64,000 nt of DNA from Acidisoma cellulosilyticum (GTDB lineage: Bacteria > Pseudomonadota > Alphaproteobacteria > Acetobacterales > Acetobacteraceae): assembly GCF_020621385.1 (NCBI RefSeq), contig NZ_JAESVA010000004.1, forward strand, positions 1 through 64,000. The letters are read 5' to 3'. The number at the start of each line of letters is the position of its first letter. Position 1 is the first letter of the stretch. Shown here one piece after another: positions 8,983-18,033 of this stretch. A program made the translations under genes and the position numbers. A model generated the notes under the pieces. That model was not told the DNA's origin. It saw only the letters and a list, made by a program, of their open reading frames with translations, and made no database searches.

Positions 8983-10361
8983 TGGGCTGCCCCCGCCTGA
9001 TGCAGCACCACTTCGATGCGGCGATTTTCAGCCCGACCCTCGGGCGTGTCATTCGACGCGATCGGGTCGGCGTCCGCGCGCCCCTCAGCGGAAATCGGGT
9101 TTTTCGGCCCGCTGGCCGCACCGATGACGCTCGCCGCCGCCTGCGCCCGCGCGGCGGACAGCTGGAAATTCGAGGGGAACTGAATGGTGTGGATCGGCTG
9201 ATTGTCGGTATAGCCCAGCACCTGCACAGGGCCGGGGCGCAGGGCGAGGGCCGCGCCGATACGTCGCAGCAGGACCTGGAACTGCGGTTCGACGGTGGCA
9301 CTGCCGGAGGCGAACAGACCGCGGTTGTTGATACGCACGATCGGCAAGGCATCGGTGCCGACGACACTGACCAGCCCCTGCTTCACCTCGGGCGCCAGGA
9401 AGCCGCCCAGCACGCTGATGGCGCTTGTCGGTGGCGGCGGCAAGGACGGCACTGCCGCTGGCGGCAATTCCCGCTTGATCGCAGGCAGATGGCCGGGTGG
9501 CAGCGTCAGGCCGGCAGCGAACAAGCGATCGGACTGGCCGGAAAGGCCGAAGACGGCCCAGGCATAGACGAGACCGATCAACCCAAGGCCGATGATCCCG
9601 CCGACCCAAAGCGGCAGCACGAAGCGCCGACGTTCATAGGGCGCGGCGACCCCCTGCCAATGCGGGGAGAGGGCGGGCTCGGTCGGCGCGTGATTGCGCT
9701 TGATGAGGACGTAGGTTTCCTCGCGCACGCGGTCGAGCTCCGCCGGGCCACGCGGGGACAGGCGATAGCGCCCCTGCATGCCGAGCGACATGCAGAGATA
9801 CATCAATTCCAGCACATGCAGGAACTGGCCGGGGTTTTGCCGGAGCTGGGCCAGCAGATCGAAGAAACGCTCCCCCGACCGCACTTCGTTGTGAAAGGTC
9901 GAAACGAGCGAGGCATCCGCCCAGGCGCCGCGACTGCCCCAGGGCGTTGCCTGGACAACGTCATCAAGACAGGCGCAGAGGGCGTAATGGGCCGGACGCA
10001 ACTGCTCCATAGGCAGGTTCTGGCGACGGAGCGCCTGCTCAAACCGCCGCAATTCCTGCACCGCGTGTTCGCGCAGCAGACGCGGGTCCGGCACCGAAAA
10101 GGCATTGCGCAACCGCCCGAGCAGGCTGAGGCACCCCGCCGCGGCAGAGATGATGGGAGAGCCCACGCTTTGCGGCAGGTCCGCGAAGCGCGGGCCGGAT
10201 TCCCCGGGATGCGCTTCCGTGGGTGTCGTGCCCAGCTCTACCTCGACCGGCGCTAGAAGCGGATCGGCCAGAGGTTGGCCGGGGGCCAGCCGCCCGCCGG
10301 GGATGGGCCTGATGATGGTGGCCTCATTGTCATCGGCCTCTGCGAAAGGATTGTCGCTCAT
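8979..10361 (-). CDS. tssL: T6SS protein TssL (DotU) with C-terminal OmpA domain
   Basis: 460 aa. Residues about 70-240 are the cytosolic DotU domain (ALCACLDDVVQATPWG, LVSTFHNEVRSGERFFDLL, LELMYLCMSLGMQGRYRL). One membrane helix is at about 247-273. From about 345 onward an OmpA-like peptidoglycan-binding domain is visible (LGYTDNQPI, QLSAARAQAAASVIGA, NRRIEVVLH). This is the evolved TssL type, which anchors the membrane complex directly to peptidoglycan. That matters here because no TssJ lipoprotein is recognised. It sits 8 bp downstream of tssK and overlaps tssM by 4 bp. Confidence 0.93.
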   Translation of the reverse strand: MSDNPFAEADDNEATIIRPIPGGRLAPGQPLADPLLAPVEVELGTTPTEAHPGESGPRFADLPQSVGSPIISAAAGCLSLLGRLRNAFSVPDPRLLREHAVQELRRFEQALRRQNLPMEQLRPAHYALCACLDDVVQATPWGSRGAWADASLVSTFHNEVRSGERFFDLLAQLRQNPGQFLHVLELMYLCMSLGMQGRYRLSPRGPAELDRVREETYVLIKRNHAPTEPALSPHWQGVAAPYERRRFVLPLWVGGIIGLGLIGLVYAWAVFGLSGQSDRLFAAGLTLPPGHLPAIKRELPPAAVPSLPPPPTSAISVLGGFLAPEVKQGLVSVVGTDALPIVRINNRGLFASGSATVEPQFQVLLRRIGAALALRPGPVQVLGYTDNQPIHTIQFPSNFQLSAARAQAAASVIGAASGPKNPISAEGRADADPIASNDTPEGRAENRRIEVVLHQAGAAQ

Positions 10362-10369
10362 GGCGGCTG

Positions 10370-11698
10370 TCAGCTCCGTATCGCCCAGAGTTCGATGGTA
10401 AGGCCGGGATAATCACCCGAGACATGAACCGCGAAGCCGCCCGAGGCCTGCATCTGCTGCCAATGCGGCGAATTGCGATCCAGTTCGAAATAGGACGCGC
10501 CGGCATAGAAAGGCATCTGGCGTGGCGCCACCGGCAAAGCGCGCAACGCGATGCCGGGAAGTGCGACATTGACGAGTTCGCGGATATGCTCGACCGCACC
10601 GATCTTGGCGGTCGCGGGGAACAGCCGGCGCAGCGACTCCGTCGGCATTTCCGCCTGCACGGCGAGGATGAAATTCGCGGTCGTCAGCAAGGTGCGATCG
10701 GTGAGCGCGCCAACGCGCACACCGTGGCGACGTTCCTGCAGCGGGATCATGATCGCTGTCTGTTCCAGAACGGCCGAGAGCGAGCGGCGAATGTCCGACA
10801 CCACAGGCGCGAAGGATCGTTGGAGATCTTCGTGACGATAGGCGGCATAAGTGCCGGGCCTGCGCCTGGGATCCGTGAAGGTCGCGAGTTCGCCGGCCAT
10901 CTGCAGCAATGTGCGATAAAGATCCTCGGGGTGCAGATTTCCGGCATCCGCATAATGCGCCATGATGACTTGCCAACCATTGACGGCCTGCAGCAGCAGA
11001 AAATCGGCGATCTCCGCGCTGCCTTTGTGGCCGGGGGCCGTCAGCCTTGCCGCGACCGCCTCGCCGCGCTGGTTGAGCATGCCGGCAAGTTCGACGCAGA
11101 GTGCCGAGAGCGGCTGCACGGCCGAGCAGACGAGTGCGGGGGGAATCCAGCGCGGGTCCAGCACAACGCGGCGGTCAGGCATCACTTCGGTGATGCGCGC
11201 GAGCGGCAGGCACAGATAACCCTCGCGGTCATCGGTCTCCAGCATGTAGCGAAGATGCAGCCGCCCGACTTGCAGTTCCGCCGGTTGCGGTGCGCCGGAC
11301 TGCGTGTCGTAAGCCTCGAAGGCAAAAGCGCGGTAGCGCCCTTCATGCCGCGTTGCCGTCGCCATTTCCTGCGCACCGGCCTGCGCAATGGGCAGCGCCA
11401 GATACAGGAGCACATTGCGAGCCGTTTCCGGCACATCCAAAGGTGCCGGCAGATCGGTCTCCCCGGGCAAGGCGAAGGGCGTGCCGTCCTCGAACAGGCC
11501 GGACGCGGATTCCACCGCGAAGCGGCCGGCATTGAGAAGATCGCGCGCAATGGCGAGCGAGCTCACGCCCCAGGGATGCGTGCGCAAAAAAGCGATGCTG
11601 CCGCGCAGCTGCGTTTCAACCCAACGGTCCTGCTGCTGGAAATGCTGCGCCCTGAGGAACATCCCCTCCTGCCAGGCAATGCGATTGGTCCAAGTCAT
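10370..11698 (-). CDS. tssK: T6SS baseplate protein TssK
   Basis: 442 aa, the usual TssK length. The N-terminus ITWQEGMFLRAQHFQQQD-type signature is clear (here RIAWQEGMFLRAQHFQQQD), and HPWGV, LYLALPI and PLSALCVELAGML follow as in the family. TssK is a trimeric adaptor that joins the TssFG baseplate wedges to the cytosolic parts of TssL and TssM. The gene lies 33 bp downstream of the fha gene and 8 bp upstream of tssL, in the standard order. Confidence 0.93.
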   Translation of the reverse strand: MTWTNRIAWQEGMFLRAQHFQQQDRWVETQLRGSIAFLRTHPWGVSSLAIARDLLNAGRFAVESASGLFEDGTPFALPGETDLPAPLDVPETARNVLLYLALPIAQAGAQEMATATRHEGRYRAFAFEAYDTQSGAPQPAELQVGRLHLRYMLETDDREGYLCLPLARITEVMPDRRVVLDPRWIPPALVCSAVQPLSALCVELAGMLNQRGEAVAARLTAPGHKGSAEIADFLLLQAVNGWQVIMAHYADAGNLHPEDLYRTLLQMAGELATFTDPRRRPGTYAAYRHEDLQRSFAPVVSDIRRSLSAVLEQTAIMIPLQERRHGVRVGALTDRTLLTTANFILAVQAEMPTESLRRLFPATAKIGAVEHIRELVNVALPGIALRALPVAPRQMPFYAGASYFELDRNSPHWQQMQASGGFAVHVSGDYPGLTIELWAIRS

Positions 11699-11731
11699 GG
11701 CCGGTCTCCGGGGCGTCGCTGCGTCATGGGA

Positions 11732-13096
11732 TCAACCAAAGCGGTCGGCCTTATCGCCTGGCTCGCTATCCTGGCGGGCCTGCGCCTCGGCCAAGGATCG
11801 CTCATAGGATCGGGCGAAGGCTTTGCCGAAGATGCTGTCGAAATCATCGGTCAGCGCAGTCAGGATGTCCTGGTGATGCGTCTGGAACCGCGTCCAGGCG
11901 CGGGCTTTGCGCATCGCCGGAAGGGCCGCAGCCCGCTTGCCGTTAGCAGCCTCCATCAGACTGTCCGGGTCATATTGCGCCAGCAGATCCCGGACCGCAT
12001 CGCGCATGGCGGTCATCATCGCCACTTCATGCAGACGCGTGTCGAGCAGGGCGTCCGCAACCGCGGCCTCCGGCGTCAGGTCACTGCGCCGACCGATATT
12101 GAGCAGTGCCGCCAGCGCATCCTCGTCATCCGCCGAGAATTTAAGCGGGTTATTGCCGCTCGGCCGGATCATCGTCTGCTCGATGCGGAATTCGCCCTTG
12201 ATGGAGGCGCGGGCGATCATGATGCGCCGCAACCCATGGACCAGGGCGCGGAAAGCGGCCCCAAGCTCCTGCAACGTGTCGATAGCGCCATTGGTCAGGA
12301 TCGTACCGGGCGGCAGGGTAATGCCGGCGCCGCGAAGGAAGGCCGCCATCGCAATATCGGCGTCCGAGCCGATCTCCGGGGCCGGGGCCGGGGCCGGGGC
12401 CTGTGGCGGAGGCGGCTCGGCAATGGCCTCGACCTCCGGCGCTACCGGTGGCGGCAGTTCGACCGGGACCGGTGGCACCGCCGGCAGCGGGGCCCCTTCC
12501 TCATCCCAGTCGCCCGGCAGCAGATCGACCGAACGCGCCGGGGCGCGATAGGCGGCGTCCAGAAAGCCGTGATCCTGCATCACAGGTTCCGAGCCGAACT
12601 CCGCTTCGGCTATGGCCAAAGGGTCATAATGCGCGGCAAGGCTGGGCGACGTGCCGACGGTCAGGCTGAGCGGATCGGCAAGCACCGGCGTAAACGGGGC
12701 CCCCGTCAAACGGTCATCCGCGAAGGACAAGGCATCTGCCGGCCGGCTCTGCGACAAGGCAATCGGCGCATGGGCGATGTCGCCGTCCTGGATCGAGACT
12801 TCGATCTCGTAAGAGCCGAGCAGAATCCGGTCACCGTCCCGCAGGCCGCGTGGCTTGCCGCGAATGGGCTCGATTTCATGATTGAGATAGCAGCCATTGG
12901 TGCTGGTATCGACGATCTGCCAACTGGTCGCGCCAAGGCTGACGACGCAATGCCGTTTCGACAGGAAACGATCGGGGTCGGGCAGGACCCAGTCGTTCCG
13001 CAGGTCGCGGCCGATCGAGAATTCGCCGCCCGAGACCAGGCGCGTTTCCGGCGGAACACCATCGGGGCAGCGCAGAACCGTCAGTGTCAGCACCAT
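11732..13096 (-). CDS. tagH: T6SS FHA-domain protein Fha (TagH)
   Basis: 454 aa. An N-terminal FHA domain (about 20-95) shows IGRDLRNDWVLPDP, SKRHCVV and STNGCYLN, that is, the conserved GR, SxxH and NG residues that bind phosphothreonine. A Pro/Ala/Glu-rich linker (about 215-245) includes an Ala-Pro run encoded by a hexanucleotide repeat at 12376-12401. The C-terminal part (from about 250, AAFLRGAGI) matches the T6SS-specific FHA tail. In threonine-phosphorylation-controlled systems PpkA phosphorylates Fha, which then promotes assembly. The ATG directly follows the TAG of the gene at 13097-13726 with no spacer, so translation is probably coupled. Confidence 0.92.
   Translation of the reverse strand: MVLTLTVLRCPDGVPPETRLVSGGEFSIGRDLRNDWVLPDPDRFLSKRHCVVSLGATSWQIVDTSTNGCYLNHEIEPIRGKPRGLRDGDRILLGSYEIEVSIQDGDIAHAPIALSQSRPADALSFADDRLTGAPFTPVLADPLSLTVGTSPSLAAHYDPLAIAEAEFGSEPVMQDHGFLDAAYRAPARSVDLLPGDWDEEGAPLPAVPPVPVELPPPVAPEVEAIAEPPPPQAPAPAPAPEIGSDADIAMAAFLRGAGITLPPGTILTNGAIDTLQELGAAFRALVHGLRRIMIARASIKGEFRIEQTMIRPSGNNPLKFSADDEDALAALLNIGRRSDLTPEAAVADALLDTRLHEVAMMTAMRDAVRDLLAQYDPDSLMEAANGKRAAALPAMRKARAWTRFQTHHQDILTALTDDFDSIFGKAFARSYERSLAEAQARQDSEPGDKADRFG
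12376..12401. repeat. In-frame hexanucleotide tandem repeat in fha
   Basis: Four complete CCGGGG units plus two bases (about 4.3 copies) in tandem. On the coding (minus) strand the units are read as Ala-Pro codon pairs in the linker of the Fha protein. Changes in copy number would alter linker length by two residues per unit without a frameshift. Confidence 0.8.
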
Positions 13097-13726
13097 CTAA
13101 GCCTCGTTCGCCGGGGAAATATGTCCGGCGCCGCCTGCGGCGATATCGCGGGCGCTGGCCAGGAATTGCCGCTGCCGTTGCGGCCTCGCCGCGGGTGCGC
13201 CGCGATAGCCTGCAAGGCGCACCGCGTGTTCGACGCTTTGGCAGAGCTGCGCGGCGGCAGCCTCCGGCCGCATCGACAGCTTCGCCTGCGCGCCCGACCA
13301 GAAGGCCGCCAGTGCCGCCAGCGCCTCCGCGGATTGAAACTGAGCACGCTGTGCGGCGGCATAGGCTTTCGCCCGACGTGCGCTGCCCGGCTGCCGCACC
13401 CAAGCCTCGGCCGCCTCCGCTGCCGCCGCATCAAGTGCTGACCGGCGCTCACTATCGCCGGCATAATAGGCGCAGCGGCAAGCCCACCAGACAGCCTCAC
13501 GCGCGGGCAGGGCATGGGCCGCCAAGCGCAGCGCTGCGTCCACGCGGCCTGTCTGCTCCAGCCGCCTCAGCAAGGTCGGGGAGTCAGGATGATCCGCCAG
13601 CAGGGGGGATGCGCGATCAAGCCCGAGTTTGAGCGTGATCCAAGTCAGCGGCATCGGCCTCAGCTTGTCGCATGGCGATGCATTGCCGGCATGGGGATAA
13701 GGCGCCGGCGCGGTGAGGGGCGTCAT
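13097..13726 (-). CDS. DUF6931-like T6SS-associated protein
   Basis: 209 aa, cytosolic, no signal peptide or membrane helix. It is Ala-rich and helical, with the phrase RLAAHALPAREAVWWACRCA near residues 67-86 and QSAEALAALAAFWSG later. I recall this AHALPxREAVWWACxCA pattern from the DUF6931 family, which has no known function and often lies in T6SS loci; the family name is from memory. The start overlaps the vgrG stop by 4 bp and the stop abuts the fha start, so the protein is made together with VgrG and Fha. Possible roles are a VgrG chaperone or a regulatory partner of Fha; neither is shown by the sequence. Confidence 0.6.
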   Translation of the reverse strand: MTPLTAPAPYPHAGNASPCDKLRPMPLTWITLKLGLDRASPLLADHPDSPTLLRRLEQTGRVDAALRLAAHALPAREAVWWACRCAYYAGDSERRSALDAAAAEAAEAWVRQPGSARRAKAYAAAQRAQFQSAEALAALAAFWSGAQAKLSMRPEAAAAQLCQSVEHAVRLAGYRGAPAARPQRQRQFLASARDIAAGGAGHISPANEA

Positions 13727-15681
13727 GTCGCGTCCGTCGCGGCGGTTACGGTCGCATCGACTTCGGCCCCCTCGACGGCCACTTCCTCCGGATCCGGCAC
13801 CACCGCGACCGTCGAGAAGATATCGGGCGCGTCCAACAGGATCATGCCGGCGGCCGAGGTAGAGACGATACCTTCCGATTGCTGGCTGATGACAGGAGAA
13901 GTCATGGATAAGGCAGCGTCGGCCACGACACCGATCGCGACACCGTTGATCTTGATGCCGGCGGGGGTCATGCTGATGACATTGGCGCCGACGCGCAGCG
14001 TCAATGCGACCGCCGCTTCTATCGTGACCTCACCGGTCTCGCTCGTCAGACTGTGGTTGCGGGTAACGGTGACGGTCTCGTCGCGTTCGACCCTAACCGT
14101 GCGGTCGCGCCCGACTGTCAAACTCTGGTCCTGTTCGACCTCGGTCGTCATCTGCTTCTGCGCATGCATATACAGAAGCTCCTCGCCCTTGCGGTCATCG
14201 AAGGAGAGTTCGGAGAAATCCTGCGTCGTGCCATGCAGCGTCGAACGGCTGCGGAAACCTTGCTTCGTCTGCTCCTCAGGGATCGCGAAGACTGGGCGCA
14301 TATTCTGGTTGTAGAAGGAGCCGACGACGACGGGCTTGTCCGGGTCGCCGTCCATGAAGGCGACCGCGACCTCTCCGCCGACGCGCGGCAGATGCTGCCA
14401 GCCCCAAGTATTGCCAGACCAGGGCTGCATCACGCGCACCCAGGTGGCCATGCTGGCGACCGTATCCTTGCGCCGATCGAACAGCAATCGGACCTTGATG
14501 CGGCCGAGCGAATCGGCATGGATTTCCTCGCCGTCATTGCCGAGCACGATGGCCGAGAAGATGCCGGCCATAACCGGGCGCGTATTGGCCGCCGGTTCCC
14601 GCCAAGGGGTGGTCTGCAGGAAGGCCGTGAAGACATTCTCGTAATGCGGCTTTTGGCCGCCGCCGATCCAGGTCTCGTCCACTGCATCATGCGTGACGGA
14701 CCGGATGGCGTAATCGATGCCCTCGGCTTCACTGAACGGGTCCCGCGCCAGCGTGAAGCGGCGACCGGGGCAAAACTCCTGATCATAGCCATGGCCTTGA
14801 CGAAGCGATGATGCAGCCTCGGCCGATTCAATGCCGAAGCGCGCGCGATCGGCCGCGATCTGATTGTCCAAGGTCAAGGCCGGCCAGTTGAACACGCTCC
14901 GCATCGCGGAGCCCGCCATGCCGAGCGTCGTGGTCTGCTGGCCATAGACCGGTGCGGAGGGACGGGTGGGGTCGTAATCCTGCAGCAGAACCTGGCCGTA
15001 GGCGGTGCCTTGGCTTTCATGCCATTCGTCGAAGACATCGACGTTGTTGCCGGCGTGGATGACCCAATGCGGCGGGTTGGAGACGGTTTTGAAGGACTGA
15101 TTGCGGTCGGTGACGATCAGCGTATGCGTGGTCGCGGTGTGTTCGAAAATATAGAACCAGCCGCTTTCCCGCATCAGCCGCTGCACAAAAGCCAGATCGG
15201 TTTCATTATATTGCGTCGTATATTCGCGAACCGGCTTGGCGCCGTAGATACGGAATTCGACCGGACTGACATTATGCTCGCTGAACAGTGTCTGCAGAAT
15301 CTCCTGCGCCGTCTTGTTCTGAAAAATCCGGCAGTCTTCCGACTGACTGAGGAACCAAAGCCGGGGCCGGATATCCAGACGGTACATCCAGCGCGATCGC
15401 TGAGCGAGGCCGACCGCGCTCATGCTCTGCACGATACCGTTGAAATAGCGGTCGGCATGCGGACGCTTACGGATCGTCAAGCCGACCGATTGATAGACCA
15501 GTTCGCTCGGGCTGATGGCGCGCTCGGTCGAGACCACGGTCAGCGTGAGTTCGAAGGGGCGGCTGATATCCTCCTGCGCATGCAAAGCCACGCCGTGCAG
15601 CGTGCTTTGCTGAATGGGCAAGGTATCGTCGCCAAGCGGGGAGGTGAGCAGAAGAAGCGGTTGAAGCTGTCCACCGGACAT
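13723..15681 (-). CDS. vgrG: T6SS spike protein VgrG
   Basis: 652 aa from the ATG at 15681, preceded by GGGAGGAGG at a good distance; a longer in-frame start at 15774 lies inside ppkA and is rejected. The gp27-like half shows SRPFELTLTVVS, FNGIVQSM and NETDLAFVQRLMRESGWFYIF. The gp5-like half shows DSLGRIKVRLLFDR, VRVMQPWSG, GWQHLPRVGGEVAVAFMDGD and DKPVVVGSFYN. After the DUF2345-like beta-helix region the tail (about 590-652) is Val/Ala/Asp/Glu-rich without a recognisable toxin domain. VgrG caps the Hcp tube and carries effectors. No PAAR gene or adaptor (Tap/DUF2169) follows; the next gene is the DUF6931-like protein, 4 bp overlapped. Confidence 0.94.
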   Translation of the reverse strand: MSGGQLQPLLLLTSPLGDDTLPIQQSTLHGVALHAQEDISRPFELTLTVVSTERAISPSELVYQSVGLTIRKRPHADRYFNGIVQSMSAVGLAQRSRWMYRLDIRPRLWFLSQSEDCRIFQNKTAQEILQTLFSEHNVSPVEFRIYGAKPVREYTTQYNETDLAFVQRLMRESGWFYIFEHTATTHTLIVTDRNQSFKTVSNPPHWVIHAGNNVDVFDEWHESQGTAYGQVLLQDYDPTRPSAPVYGQQTTTLGMAGSAMRSVFNWPALTLDNQIAADRARFGIESAEAASSLRQGHGYDQEFCPGRRFTLARDPFSEAEGIDYAIRSVTHDAVDETWIGGGQKPHYENVFTAFLQTTPWREPAANTRPVMAGIFSAIVLGNDGEEIHADSLGRIKVRLLFDRRKDTVASMATWVRVMQPWSGNTWGWQHLPRVGGEVAVAFMDGDPDKPVVVGSFYNQNMRPVFAIPEEQTKQGFRSRSTLHGTTQDFSELSFDDRKGEELLYMHAQKQMTTEVEQDQSLTVGRDRTVRVERDETVTVTRNHSLTSETGEVTIEAAVALTLRVGANVISMTPAGIKINGVAIGVVADAALSMTSPVISQQSEGIVSTSAAGMILLDAPDIFSTVAVVPDPEEVAVEGAEVDATVTAATDAT

Positions 15682-15683
15682 GA

Positions 15684-16892
15684 TCAATCCTCCTCCCGCT
15701 GCGGGCGATAGCCGAGGAACGGCGACAGGAGGGTATGGACCATCCTTTGCCGCCAATATCCTGTCTTGCGGCATGATACCGCAAAGAACGGGCCCATTCC
15801 TGTAGTACGTCCGCGGCGTTCTCGCGCTGGCTCCGTTGCCATGTCAGCATCGGCAAGCGCATCCTGGATCTTTTCGACCGAAACGACGTCCTGCTCAGCC
15901 TCGGGGCAGTCTGCCGCCGCTGGCAGGCCCGGCGCAGGTGATGTCCATCTGACGGTTTCGATATCCTGACCGCCATGAGTTGGAACGGTTGCGGGCGACG
16001 CATAGTCGAACACCGTAAACGCCCGACCGTCTTGGCGCGCGAATAGGACGGCGGGCTTGTCGTCCTCCATGGGAACACGCCCGAGCGCAGCGGTGAAACT
16101 GCCGGAATCGGCGAAGCGATCTTCCGGCTTCTTCGCCAGGGCAAGGTCGATGATGGTGCTGATTTCGGTGGGAAGCTCCGGGCGCAGGGCGCTCAGCGCG
16201 TGATGCGGCTGGTTGATGAGCTTGAAGACCGTGTCGGTATAGGCCAGTCCTTGAAACGGGCGCTCGCCGGTCAGCAATTCATACAGAACCGCGCCGAGTG
16301 AAAAAAAGTCGCTGCGCCGATCGACCTTGTCCCCCAGGCACTGTTCGGGCGACATATAGCTTGGCGTGCCGATCATCAACGGCGCACCCGCAGGCGCCAT
16401 ATCGATCAGGCGCGATATGCCGAAATCGGTGATTTTCAGGCGAGCGGCGCGCGTCAGCAAAATATTGGCGGGTTTGATGTCGCAATGTGTGACACCAGCG
16501 TCGTGCATGCTGTCGAGCGCATCCAGGATCTGCAAGGCTATGTGCGTCGCTTCCGGCAAAGATATCCGGGTGCCGCGCGAAACGGCCCGATTGATCGGAA
16601 TGCCATCGACATAGTCCATCGCCAGATAGGGCTCGCCACCGGCAAAACCGAATTCATGAACGCCCACGATATTGTCGTGACGGCAGAGGGCCGCGATCCT
16701 CGCCTCGTCATGGAATCTGGCGAGATAAGTGTCGCGGTCCGGCCCCGTCAAAAGATCGGCGCGGACGACTTTGATCGCGATCATGCGGTCCAGATGCGGG
16801 TCCCGGGCCTTGTAGACGACGCCCATGGCGCCGCGCCCGAGGAGCGACAGAACCTTGAAGCGGCCAATAGCGTCGGGAAGGCGCGCGTCCAC
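15684..16892 (-). CDS. ppkA: T6SS Ser/Thr protein kinase PpkA
   Basis: 402 aa if translation starts at the GTG at 16892, one base after the tssG TGA; the ATG-less upstream extension to 17003 overlaps tssG by 110 bp. The kinase domain (about 10-275) has the Gly loop LGRGAMGVVYKA, the catalytic Lys in AIKV, HCDIKPANILL (HRD region with Cys for Arg), DFGISRL and GTPSYMSPEQ. The HCD form suggests a non-RD kinase. The remaining 125 residues are low in complexity, with no membrane helix or periplasmic VWA domain such as the Pseudomonas PpkA has. It is therefore probably cytosolic and does not sense the envelope directly. Its likely substrate is Fha, with PppA as the opposing phosphatase. Confidence 0.88.
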   Translation of the reverse strand: MDARLPDAIGRFKVLSLLGRGAMGVVYKARDPHLDRMIAIKVVRADLLTGPDRDTYLARFHDEARIAALCRHDNIVGVHEFGFAGGEPYLAMDYVDGIPINRAVSRGTRISLPEATHIALQILDALDSMHDAGVTHCDIKPANILLTRAARLKITDFGISRLIDMAPAGAPLMIGTPSYMSPEQCLGDKVDRRSDFFSLGAVLYELLTGERPFQGLAYTDTVFKLINQPHHALSALRPELPTEISTIIDLALAKKPEDRFADSGSFTAALGRVPMEDDKPAVLFARQDGRAFTVFDYASPATVPTHGGQDIETVRWTSPAPGLPAAADCPEAEQDVVSVEKIQDALADADMATEPARERRGRTTGMGPFFAVSCRKTGYWRQRMVHTLLSPFLGYRPQREED

Positions 16893-16893
16893 C

Positions 16894-18033
16894 TCAATGC
16901 ACCCGTTGTTCGATAAAATCGGCTTCGAAAACGGCCTCGGTTGCGTCCGCCTTGCGGGGGCCGGCGCTCGGCAGCCAGCTATCCCATCCGAGCCGGGGAC
17001 CACCCGAGGCGCTCATGACCAAGGGCGGTACGGCATCTTTCGCCAGAACGGGGTTGACTGCGAATTCCGTCTCGAAGCCAAGAAAGGCGCGCACGAGAGC
17101 GACCAGGCGGGTGAGCAGCCGGCTCGGCGGCAGCAGGGCCTGAAAGCTCCGCAAGGGTAAGGGCCCGATATGCAGCACGATGCGCGATTGCACATCCCAA
17201 ACCCGCGCGCCGGCCGCGGCATCGACACCGAGTTGGTTGAAGCTGGCAGTCGCCTGGCCGTTCGCCTGGGCGCGCGGCAGGGCCGAACGTTCCTCATCCC
17301 GCAGCGGCAGCCACATGCCGGCGAATTGCTCGATCTCGACCGGCTGTCGCAACCAGTCTGACACGATCGCCTGCAGCCGCTCGGCCGAGCGCGGATGGGC
17401 TGCGAAATGACCTGCGAAATAGGCGAGGGTCTCGGGCGCAAAACCCAGTCGCGGCAGCAGGCCGGGCGTGCCATAGCCGCAGAGCGCCATGAGCACGGCT
17501 CGGACCGGATCGCGCGTCTCGCTGCGCCCGGCCAGCTTGGCGACCGCAGCGACGCGATGGGGCCGGTATTTGATACCGGCTTCGGCGAATAGGCCGATCG
17601 GGCGTTGCGCCAGCATATCCAGAAACGCGGCCAAGGCCGGCGATCGTTTGCGTTGTTCGGCTGCCACCATTTCCGTGTAAGGCCCCGGCAACACGCCGGA
17701 CGGACCCGTCAACCCGATGGGCGAGACGGTCGCCGCAAACCCCGTCGGTCTCACCTGTATCGCGAGCATATCGCTGGCCGGAAAGGCGAGCCCGACCGGT
17801 GCATGAAAGCGCACCGCGCGGCCGGCATCCGATTGGCGGGCAGCTTGCATCAACAGCATGACCGCAGCATCGAAGGAAAAGCGCTGCGGTTCGCGCAGCA
17901 GGCGCGTCAGCAGGCTCGGCTTCGGCGGCGGAGTAAGTGTGATATCGGCTTGCGGGCGGAACTCCGCCACGTCCTGCGGCTGATCCTCGGCCAAAGGCTG
18001 ATCGGGCAGGGACAAGGCGCCGGCGATGGTCAC
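16894..18033 (-). CDS. tssG: T6SS baseplate protein TssG
   Basis: 379 aa from the GTG at 18033, which overlaps the tssF TGA as GTGA; the longer frame to 18192 lies inside tssF. Family features: LLREPQRFSFDAAVMLLMQ near the N-terminus, VRFHAPVGLAFPASD, GLTGPSGVLPGPYTEMV and ERLQAIVSDWLRQPVEIEQF. TssG pairs with two TssF copies to form the baseplate wedge. The product ends just before ppkA. Confidence 0.92.
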   Translation of the reverse strand: MTIAGALSLPDQPLAEDQPQDVAEFRPQADITLTPPPKPSLLTRLLREPQRFSFDAAVMLLMQAARQSDAGRAVRFHAPVGLAFPASDMLAIQVRPTGFAATVSPIGLTGPSGVLPGPYTEMVAAEQRKRSPALAAFLDMLAQRPIGLFAEAGIKYRPHRVAAVAKLAGRSETRDPVRAVLMALCGYGTPGLLPRLGFAPETLAYFAGHFAAHPRSAERLQAIVSDWLRQPVEIEQFAGMWLPLRDEERSALPRAQANGQATASFNQLGVDAAAGARVWDVQSRIVLHIGPLPLRSFQALLPPSRLLTRLVALVRAFLGFETEFAVNPVLAKDAVPPLVMSASGGPRLGWDSWLPSAGPRKADATEAVFEADFIEQRVH

